From positions 1 to 64,000 of the forward strand of contig NZ_JABBCQ020000020.1 of the NCBI RefSeq assembly GCF_012844455.2: 64,000 nucleotides of DNA, given 5' to 3'. This stretch comes from Comamonas suwonensis. Lineage in GTDB: Bacteria > Pseudomonadota > Gammaproteobacteria > Burkholderiales > Burkholderiaceae_C. Made by a program: the position numbers and the translations under genes. Positions 58,134-64,000 of the stretch are shown here, piece after piece. Position 1 is the first letter of the stretch, and the number at the start of each line of letters is the position of its first letter. The notes under the pieces were generated by a model. The model was not told where the DNA came from. It worked only from the letters and a program-made list of their open reading frames with translations, and did not search any database.

Positions 58134-59078
58134 ATGGGCTACATGCCCGCAGTCTCATTCCAATCAGTCTCCAAGACCTACCGTACCCCTAAGGGGGATT
58201 TTCAGGCACTCAATTCCGTAAGCCTGGATATCGAGGAAGGTGAATTCTTTGGTCTTCTCGGCCCCAATGGTGCGGGAAAGACCACGATGATCAGCATTCT
58301 GGCTGGACTGGCACGCGCCTCTGGCGGGCGTGTGCTGGTGCAGGGCAGCGATGTGCAGGCCAATTTCTCGGATGCGCGCCGCAAGCTGGGCGTCGTGCCG
58401 CAGGAGTTGGTGTTCGACCCCTTCTTCAATGTGCGCGAGGCGCTGCAGTTTCAATCGGGTTATTTCGGTGTCAAAAACAATGACGACTGGATTGACGAGC
58501 TGCTCTACAGCCTGGGCCTGACCGACAAGGCGCACAGCAATATGCGCCAGCTCTCGGGCGGTATGAAGCGCCGTGTGCTGGTCGCACAGGCGCTGGTGCA
58601 CAAGCCGCCCATCATCGTGCTCGATGAACCTACGGCGGGCGTGGATGTGGAGCTGCGCCAGACGCTGTGGCACTTCATCGCCAAGCTCAACAAGCAGGGT
58701 CACACGGTCTTGCTGACGACCCACTACCTGGAAGAGGCCGAGGCGCTGTGCAGCCGCGTGGCCATGCTCAAGCGCGGCGAGATCATCAAGCTTTCGCCGA
58801 TGAGTGAGCTTCTCAAATCGGCTTCCAGCAACGTTCTTCAATTCAAGACGGATAGCGCCTTGCCCAAGGCTGTGGCCGATCGCGCCCGGGTTACGGGCCG
58901 AATCGTGCAGATTCCTGCGGCCCACGCAGGCGATGTGGAGCAATTGTTGGCCGCTTTGCGCCAGGGCGGCGTGACGCCTGAAGATGTGGAAATTCGCCGT
59001 GCGGATCTGGAAGATGTGTTCATCCACATCATGAATGAAGGCTCAATGACAGCGGCGGCTGCCGGAGGTGTGGCATGA
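58134..59078 (+). CDS. ABC transporter ATP-binding protein (YadG-like)
   Basis: 314 residues. An alternative start at 58143 gives 'MPAVSFQSVSKTY'. Walker A 'GLLGPNGAGKTTMISILAGL', signature 'QLSGGMKRRVLVAQAL', Walker B 'IIVLDEPTAGVDVELRQ', switch His in 'VLLTTHYLEEAEAL'. The C-terminal extension after the ATPase core has the DRA-type regulatory look ('LFKTDSALPKAVADRARV' type strand-helix segments). It pairs with the permease that overlaps it by four bases, giving an ABC-2 exporter. In this lineage it accompanies the mla and bolA-murA genes; the substrate is unknown. Confidence 0.9.
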   Translation: MGYMPAVSFQSVSKTYRTPKGDFQALNSVSLDIEEGEFFGLLGPNGAGKTTMISILAGLARASGGRVLVQGSDVQANFSDARRKLGVVPQELVFDPFFNVREALQFQSGYFGVKNNDDWIDELLYSLGLTDKAHSNMRQLSGGMKRRVLVAQALVHKPPIIVLDEPTAGVDVELRQTLWHFIAKLNKQGHTVLLTTHYLEEAEALCSRVAMLKRGEIIKLSPMSELLKSASSNVLQFKTDSALPKAVADRARVTGRIVQIPAAHAGDVEQLLAALRQGGVTPEDVEIRRADLEDVFIHIMNEGSMTAAAAGGVA

Positions 59079-59830
59079 ACGGCTGGCAAACCCTGCTCAA
59101 GAAGGAAGTGCTGCGCTTCTGGAAGGTGAGCTTTCAGACCGTGGCTGCCCCCGTGCTCACGGCTGTGCTGTATTTGCTGGTCTTCGGCCATGTGCTGGAC
59201 GGCCGCGTCATGGTCTACGACCGCATTCCCTACACCGCGTTTCTGATTCCCGGACTGGTGATGATGAGCATGTTGCAAAACGCGTTTGCCAACAGCTCTT
59301 CCAGCCTGGTGCAAAGCAAGATCATGGGCTCGCTGGTTTTTGTGCTGCTCACGCCGCTGTCGCACTGGGCCTGGTTCAGCGCTTATGTGGGCGCGGCCAT
59401 CCTGCGCGGCCTGCTGGTGGGCTTTGGCGTGTTTGTGGTCACGCTGTTCTTTGCCGTGCCGGACTTTGCGGCTCCGCTGTGGATTCTGGTCTTCGGCTTT
59501 CTGGGCTGCGCGCTGATGGGTACGCTGGGCGTCATCGCCGGTCTCTGGGCCGAGAAGTTCGACCAGATGGCTGCGTTTCAGAACTTTCTGATCATGCCGC
59601 TGACCTTTCTGTCGGGCGTGTTCTATTCCGTGCATTCGCTGCCCGGCTTCTGGCAGGCGGTCAGCCATGTCAACCCGTTCTTCTACATGATTGACGGTTT
59701 CCGCTACGGTTTCTTCGGGCAGAGCGATGTCTCGCCCTGGCTGAGCTTTGCCATTGTGGGCGGAGCCTGGCTGGCCGTGAGCGCGCTGGCCGTGCATCTG
59801 CTGCGCATTGGCTACAAGATTCGTAACTGA
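59075..59830 (+). CDS. ABC-2 type transporter permease (YadH-like)
   Basis: 251-residue inner-membrane permease of the ABC-2 type with about six membrane segments. Signature pieces are 'YDRIPYTAFLIPGLVMMSML', 'SSSSLVQSKIMGSLVFVLL' and 'FLIMPLTFLSGVFYSVHSLP', typical of YadH and NodJ-like exporters. Overlaps the ATPase gene by ATGA. A role in envelope assembly is inferred only from its neighbours. Confidence 0.9.
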   Translation: MNGWQTLLKKEVLRFWKVSFQTVAAPVLTAVLYLLVFGHVLDGRVMVYDRIPYTAFLIPGLVMMSMLQNAFANSSSSLVQSKIMGSLVFVLLTPLSHWAWFSAYVGAAILRGLLVGFGVFVVTLFFAVPDFAAPLWILVFGFLGCALMGTLGVIAGLWAEKFDQMAAFQNFLIMPLTFLSGVFYSVHSLPGFWQAVSHVNPFFYMIDGFRYGFFGQSDVSPWLSFAIVGGAWLAVSALAVHLLRIGYKIRN

Positions 59831-59903
59831 TTTTTAGAATTCACGTATGGCTGCGTGCGAGACAATCACAGCTCTCGCCAGCCCTGCGCTTAAAGGTTTT
59901 CTC

Positions 59904-60146
59904 ATGACTGCAGACCAACTCAAAGACCTGATCACCGCCGGCCTGCCCTGCGAGCATATTGCGCTGGAAGGCGATGGCCGACACTGGTTTGCCACCATTG
60001 TTTCGACCAGCTTCGAAGGTCAGCGCCCGCTGGGCCGTCAGCGCATGGTCTATGCCACGCTGGGTAACCGCATTGCGACGGATGAAGTCCATGCGCTGTC
60101 GATGAAGACCTTTACGCCCGCTGAATGGGCTGCTGCCCAGGCCTGA
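59904..60146 (+). CDS. BolA family protein (IbaG-like)
   Basis: 80 residues from 'MTADQLKDLITAGLPCEHIA', with AAAGG upstream. The BolA fold motif 'EGDGRHWFATIVSTSFEGQR' and 'LGRQRMVYATLGNRIATDEV' ends in 'HALSMKTFTPAEW'. The conserved His in 'DGRHWF' and Cys in 'GLPCEH' are candidate Fe-S ligands shared with a monothiol glutaredoxin. The gene order mla-ibaG-murA is conserved in enterics, which supports the IbaG assignment. Confidence 0.9.
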   Translation: MTADQLKDLITAGLPCEHIALEGDGRHWFATIVSTSFEGQRPLGRQRMVYATLGNRIATDEVHALSMKTFTPAEWAAAQA

Positions 60147-60163
60147 GGCTGAGCGAAATGCAA

Positions 60164-60211
60164 ATTTGATAGCTGCTAGCGCTTTATATATATGCGCTAG
60201 AGGCATTTTTC
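60164..60211. repeat. Palindromic intergenic repeat upstream of murA
   Basis: 'gatagctgctagcgcttta', spacer, 'tatgcgctagaggcattt'. The core TAGCGC / GCGCTA is a perfect 6-bp dyad around an AT-rich loop. It is the clearest copy of the family and nearly identical to the one at 11052. Confidence 0.75.
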
Positions 60212-60239
60212 TTACATAAACATATCAAGGCTTGTAGCC

Positions 60240-61511
60240 ATGGACAAACTCAAGATCCACGGTGGTCGTCCCCTCCAGGGCGAAGTGCTGATTTCTGGCG
60301 CCAAAAATGCCGCTCTGCCAGAGATGTGCGCAGCACTGCTCACCAACGAGCCCGTCCACCTGCACAACGTTCCCCGTCTGCATGACGTGGCCACCATGCG
60401 CAAGCTGCTCAACAACATGGGTGTGACGACAGAGACCCATGGCGAGCGCGGCGGCATCAGCTTTGTCGCTCCCGACAGCCTGACGCCCGAAGCCCCTTAC
60501 GAGCTGGTCAAGACCATGCGCGCCTCGGTGCTGGCGCTCGGCCCGCTGCTGGCCCGCTTTGGCCACGCCAAGGTGTCGTTGCCCGGCGGCTGCGCGATTG
60601 GCTCGCGCCCGGTGGATCAGCACATCAAGGGCTTGCAGTCCATGGGTGCCATCATCACCGTGGAAAACGGCTACATGAACGCCAGCCTGCCGGAAGGCTG
60701 GACCAAGCTCAAGGGCGCACACATCACCACCGATATGGTGACCGTGACCGGTACCGAGAACTTCCTGATGGCTGCTGCGCTGGCCGATGGCGAGACCGTG
60801 CTGGAAAACGCCGCCATGGAGCCCGAAATCAGCGATCTGGCCGAGATGCTGATCAAGATGGGTGCCAAGATTACCGGCCAAGGCACCAGCCGTATCGTGA
60901 TTCAAGGTGTCGATAAGTTGCACGGCTGCGATCACGATGTGGTGGCTGACCGTATTGAAGCCGGCACCTTCTTGTGCGCCGTGGCGGCCACGGGCGGCGA
61001 GGCGCTGCTGCGCCATGCACGTGCCGACCATCTGGGTGCGGTCATCGACAAGCTGCAAGAAGCTGGCGTCAAGGTGGAGTCCGTAGAGGGCGGCCTCAAG
61101 GTCAGCTCTGACGGCAAGCTGAAGGCGCAGAGCTTCCGCACCACCGAGTACCCGGGCTTCCCCACCGATATGCAGGCTCAGTTCATGGCCCTGAATCTGG
61201 TGGCCGAAGGCACCAGCGTGGTGACAGAGACCATTTTTGAAAACCGCTTCATGCACGTCAACGAGATGGTGCGTCTGGGCGCACGCATCACCACCGACGG
61301 CCGCGTGGCCAGTATCGAAGGTGGCAAACGCCTGTCTGGCGCCATCGTGATGGCCACCGACCTGCGTGCCTCTGCCAGTCTGGTCATCGCCGGCCTGGTG
61401 GCTGATGGCGAAACACTGGTGGACCGCATCTATCACCTGGACCGTGGCTACGACCGTATGGAAGAGAAGCTGCGCGCTCTGGGCGCTGATATCGAGAGAG
61501 TTTCAGAATGA
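60240..61511 (+). CDS. murA: UDP-N-acetylglucosamine 1-carboxyvinyltransferase
   Basis: First committed step of peptidoglycan synthesis: adds enolpyruvate from PEP to UDP-GlcNAc; the target of fosfomycin. 423 residues. The catalytic Cys is in '[20 protein letters not shown]' (residue 118), so the enzyme should be the fosfomycin-sensitive type (Cys, not Asp). '[20 protein letters not shown]' is the N-terminal signature. Weak ribosome site. Overlaps hisG by four bases. Confidence 0.98.
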   Translation: MDKLKIHGGRPLQGEVLISGAKNAALPEMCAALLTNEPVHLHNVPRLHDVATMRKLLNNMGVTTETHGERGGISFVAPDSLTPEAPYELVKTMRASVLALGPLLARFGHAKVSLPGGCAIGSRPVDQHIKGLQSMGAIITVENGYMNASLPEGWTKLKGAHITTDMVTVTGTENFLMAAALADGETVLENAAMEPEISDLAEMLIKMGAKITGQGTSRIVIQGVDKLHGCDHDVVADRIEAGTFLCAVAATGGEALLRHARADHLGAVIDKLQEAGVKVESVEGGLKVSSDGKLKAQSFRTTEYPGFPTDMQAQFMALNLVAEGTSVVTETIFENRFMHVNEMVRLGARITTDGRVASIEGGKRLSGAIVMATDLRASASLVIAGLVADGETLVDRIYHLDRGYDRMEEKLRALGADIERVSE

Positions 61512-62158
61512 CGATCACTATTGCTCTCTCCAAGGGCCGTATCTTTGAAGAAACCGTGCCCTTGCTGGCTGCTGCTGGCATTGAGGTGACGGAAGACGTG
61601 GAAAAGTCGCGCAAGCTGATTTTTGACACCAACCGCCCCGATGTGCGCGTGGTGCTGGTACGTGCGTCTGATGTGCCCGTGTACGTGCAGTACGGCGGTG
61701 CGGATCTGGGCGTCTCTGGTCTGGATTCGCTGATCGAGCATGGCGGCCAGGGCCTGTACCAGCCACTGGACCTGCAGATCGCCAAGTGCCGCGTCAGCGT
61801 GGCGGTGCGCAATGGTTTTGATTACCAGCACGCTGTCAAGCAAGGTGCGCGCCTGCGCATTGCCACCAAGTACACCGAGATTGCGCGCAATTTCTTCGCG
61901 CAAAAGGGTGTGCACGTGGACATGGTCAAGCTCTACGGCTCCATGGAGCTGGCGCCGCTGACCGGCATGGCTGACGCTATTGTTGACTTGGTTTCCACCG
62001 GCAACACTCTCAAGGCCAATGACCTGGTCGAGGTCGAGTCCATCATTGACATCAGTTCGCGTCTGGTCGTCAATCAGGCCTCGCTCAAGCTCAAGCAAGC
62101 ACCGCTGCGCCACATCATTGATGCGTTTGCGCAAGCCGTCGCCGCCAAAAACAACTGA
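61508..62158 (+). CDS. hisG: ATP phosphoribosyltransferase, short form
   Basis: First step of histidine synthesis: joins ATP and PRPP. 216 residues, the short form that lacks the C-terminal regulatory domain and needs HisZ (not in this window) for activity and feedback control. Motifs: '[20 protein letters not shown]', '[20 protein letters not shown]' and '[20 protein letters not shown]' (PRPP loop). The overlap with murA couples it to a cell-wall gene. Confidence 0.96.
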   Translation: MTITIALSKGRIFEETVPLLAAAGIEVTEDVEKSRKLIFDTNRPDVRVVLVRASDVPVYVQYGGADLGVSGLDSLIEHGGQGLYQPLDLQIAKCRVSVAVRNGFDYQHAVKQGARLRIATKYTEIARNFFAQKGVHVDMVKLYGSMELAPLTGMADAIVDLVSTGNTLKANDLVEVESIIDISSRLVVNQASLKLKQAPLRHIIDAFAQAVAAKNN

Positions 62159-62179
62159 TTTTCCCTACTGGTAAATACT

Positions 62180-63496
62180 ATGGAATTCGTAGCTGCTCCC
62201 GCCCGTCTATCAACCGCTGATGCCACATTCGAGCATGATTTTGCGCAGCGTCTGCATTGGTCGGCTGACACGGACGCAGCGATCGAGCAGCGCGTGGCCG
62301 ACATCCTGGCCGATGTGCAAAAGCGTGGTGACGCTGCTGTGCTGGAGTACACCGCCCGCTTTGACGCGTTGACAGCTGAATCCATGATCGCTCTGGAGCT
62401 GACCAAGGAAGAGCTGAAAGCCGCTTTCGACAGCCTGCCCGCTGAGCAGCGCGAAGCGCTGGAATCTGCCGCTCGCCGTGTGCGCAGCTACCACGAGGCA
62501 CAGAAAAAGGCCAACGGTGAAAGCTGGAGCTACCGGGACGAAGACGGCACCTTGCTGGGTCAGAAGGTCACCCCGCTGGACCGTGTGGGCATCTATGTGC
62601 CAGGCGGCAAGGCCGCCTATCCCAGCAGCGTGCTGATGAATGCCATCCCCGCCCATGTGGCCGGCGTGCCCGAGATCATCATGGTCGTGCCCACGCCCAA
62701 GGGTGAAAAGAACCCGCTGGTGCTGGCTGCCGCCTATGTGGCGGGTGTGACGCGTGCCTTCACCATTGGTGGTGCGCAGGCAGTGGCCGCGCTGGCCTAC
62801 GGCACGGCCACGATTCCGAAGGTGGACAAGATCACCGGCCCCGGCAATGCCTATGTGGCCAGTGCCAAAAAGCGCGTGTTCGGCATTGTCGGCATCGACA
62901 TGATTGCTGGCCCCTCTGAAATTCTGGTGCTGGCCGATGGCACTACCCCGCCTGACTGGGTGGCGATGGACCTGTTCAGCCAGGCCGAACACGATGAGCT
63001 GGCCCAGTCCATTTTGCTGTGCCCTGACGCGGCCTACATCGATGCCGTGCAGCGCGAAATCGACCGCCTGCTGCCCGAGATGCCCCGCAAGGCCATCATC
63101 GCCAAGAGCCTGAACGACCGTGGTGCGCTGATTTTGACCCGCGACATGGAAGAAGCCTGCGCCATCAGCAACCGCATTGCGCCCGAGCATCTGGAGGTGT
63201 CGAGCCGTGACCCGCACCGCTGGGAGCCTTCGCTCAAGCACGCTGGTGCGATCTTCTTGGGTGCGTACACCTCGGAGTCGCTGGGCGACTACTGCGCAGG
63301 CCCCAACCACGTGCTGCCCACTAGCGGCACGGCGCGCTTCAGCTCGCCATTGGGCGTGTACGACTTCCAGAAGCGCAGTTCCATCATTGAAGTCAGCGAA
63401 GCCGGTGCTCAGGTGCTGGGCAAGACCGCTGCGGTGCTGGCCTATGGCGAAGGTCTGCAAGGCCATGCCCGTGCGGCCGAGATGCGCCTCAAGTAA
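62180..63496 (+). CDS. hisD: Histidinol dehydrogenase
   Basis: Zn-dependent, four-electron oxidation of histidinol to histidine with two NAD, the last step of the pathway. 438 residues. '[20 protein letters not shown]', '[15 protein letters not shown]' and '[19 protein letters not shown]' (Zn and catalytic residues), and '[20 protein letters not shown]' are family signatures. It lies 21 bases after hisG; the hisBHAFIE genes are outside the window or elsewhere. Confidence 0.98.
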   Translation: MEFVAAPARLSTADATFEHDFAQRLHWSADTDAAIEQRVADILADVQKRGDAAVLEYTARFDALTAESMIALELTKEELKAAFDSLPAEQREALESAARRVRSYHEAQKKANGESWSYRDEDGTLLGQKVTPLDRVGIYVPGGKAAYPSSVLMNAIPAHVAGVPEIIMVVPTPKGEKNPLVLAAAYVAGVTRAFTIGGAQAVAALAYGTATIPKVDKITGPGNAYVASAKKRVFGIVGIDMIAGPSEILVLADGTTPPDWVAMDLFSQAEHDELAQSILLCPDAAYIDAVQREIDRLLPEMPRKAIIAKSLNDRGALILTRDMEEACAISNRIAPEHLEVSSRDPHRWEPSLKHAGAIFLGAYTSESLGDYCAGPNHVLPTSGTARFSSPLGVYDFQKRSSIIEVSEAGAQVLGKTAAVLAYGEGLQGHARAAEMRLK

Positions 63497-63516
63497 AGCA
63501 CTACGCTTGTTTAACC

Positions 63517-63544
63517 AGCCGCGCCATCGAGCGCGGCTTTTTTA
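63517..63544 (+). terminator. Terminator of murA-hisGD
   Basis: AGCCGCGC / GCGCGGCT with a 6-base loop followed by TTTTTT, 20 bases after the hisD stop. It suggests the his genes here end with hisD. Confidence 0.9.
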
Positions 63545-63661
63545 TGGGCACATCAAGCATCAAGGCTTGTCGGCCAATTGCCTTCAAGATGTTTCTTTGC
63601 TTTTTGTTTAGTCCAAATCTGGACACACTTCACTCTTTACAACATCTCGAGGAGCAATAGC

Positions 63662-64000
63662 ATGAATCCAGTGACTGCATCACGGAGATCTCGCTACTGG
63701 CCTTTCTTGCTGGTTTTGTTGGCAGCCCTGGGCTTGTCGGCCTGTAGCGCGCCGCAGTCGGTGGCCACGCGCGATATGAGCGTTGCAGAGGCCTCCCCAC
63801 CTCCTTCGGTCTCGGCCCGCATGACCGCTCCAGCGGCTGCCAAGGCCCAATCGACGCTGGGCACGCAATGGGGTGAGGGGCGCGAGTCGGTGACCAAGGT
63901 GGTGAAGGCATCGCGCATCACACCGGACCGCGCGCGAGATATAGCGCAGATGCGTTACAGCGATGAAGACAGTATTCGCCGTGCGCTGGGGCGCCAAGCG
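63662..64000 (+). CDS. Unrecognised lipoprotein, 5' part only
   Basis: The gene runs off the window after 113 codons. GAGGAG ribosome site, ATG at 63662, signal peptide 'RYWPFLLVLLAALGLSAC' with a lipobox, then a Ser/Ala/Pro-rich linker ('SVAEASPPPSVSARMTAPAA') and a start of a folded part ('LGTQWGEGRESVTKVVKASR'). No family recognised. It starts beyond the hisD terminator, so it has its own promoter. Confidence 0.8.
   Translation, partial: MNPVTASRRSRYWPFLLVLLAALGLSACSAPQSVATRDMSVAEASPPPSVSARMTAPAAAKAQSTLGTQWGEGRESVTKVVKASRITPDRARDIAQMRYSDEDSIRRALGRQA

Overview
The window looks like chromosomal core DNA of a GC-rich betaproteobacterium in the Comamonadaceae, most likely Comamonas or a close relative such as Delftia. 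The evidence is the Omp32-like porin, the system II (ResB/CcsA) cytochrome c maturation genes, short HisG, the mrcA-pilMNOPQ-aroK-aroB-dgt order, the mlaFEDACB-ABC-bolA-murA-hisG-hisD order, and many copies of a short 'agctgctagcgctt' intergenic repeat that I associate with this family. The genus is inference. I saw no rRNA, tRNA, CRISPR array, prophage or plasmid gene. No gap between genes exceeds about 300 bases; the longest are 28167-28452 (mrcA/pilM), 40878-41126 (tal/hexR) and 12996-13237 (metK 3' region).

Layout. 1-2.98 kb: the end of a porin, then groES-groEL on the minus strand behind a perfect CIRCE operator. 3.1-6.1 kb: a large protein with two Cache/PAS-like units and a CheW-like end, converging on an H-NS family gene. 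6.3-12.8 kb: an NAD salvage cluster on the minus strand (GNAT, nadM-Nudix, nadE, pncB, nicotinamidase) divergent from the Nudix-related repressor nrtR, with a 10-bp inverted repeat between them. 12.8-18.1 kb: DUF1328, metK, two overlapping LpxL-type acyltransferases, an epoxide-hydrolase-like enzyme and engB. 18.1-24.2 kb: cytochrome c4, resB, ccsA, msrP, msrQ. 24.2-28.2 kb: a diiron-type metallo-hydrolase, lptM-like lipoprotein, cyaY and mrcA (PBP1A).

28.4-36.6 kb: pilMNOPQ (type IV pilus alignment complex and secretin), aroK, aroB, dgt. 36.7-38.3 kb: a DUF1415 gene and a methyltransferase gene that overlap. 38.3-43.2 kb: tal-pgi, the divergent RpiR/HexR-type regulator, and a 3-oxoadipyl-CoA thiolase. 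43.4-44.2 kb: a RAYT (REP-associated tyrosine transposase) with an AT-rich palindromic 3' tail, the only mobile-type gene. 44.3-50.6 kb: gltB-gltD. 50.7-53.9 kb: a DUF3293 gene and a polar amino acid ABC transporter. 54.1-60.1 kb: the Mla lipid-transport operon with mlaA embedded, a YadG/YadH-type ABC exporter and bolA. 60.2-63.5 kb: murA-hisG-hisD. The window ends inside an unrecognised lipoprotein gene.

Most of this is ordinary housekeeping DNA, and I found no convincing new defence or mobile system. The items most worth a second look are the membrane-free tandem Cache/PAS-CheW protein, the family of imperfect palindromic intergenic repeats (one copy has a second perfect hairpin nested inside it), the NrtR operator candidate, the RAYT with its palindromic tail, two look-alike AGGTAC palindromes before msrP and aroB, and the 12-base gap between the divergent lptM and cyaY start codons.
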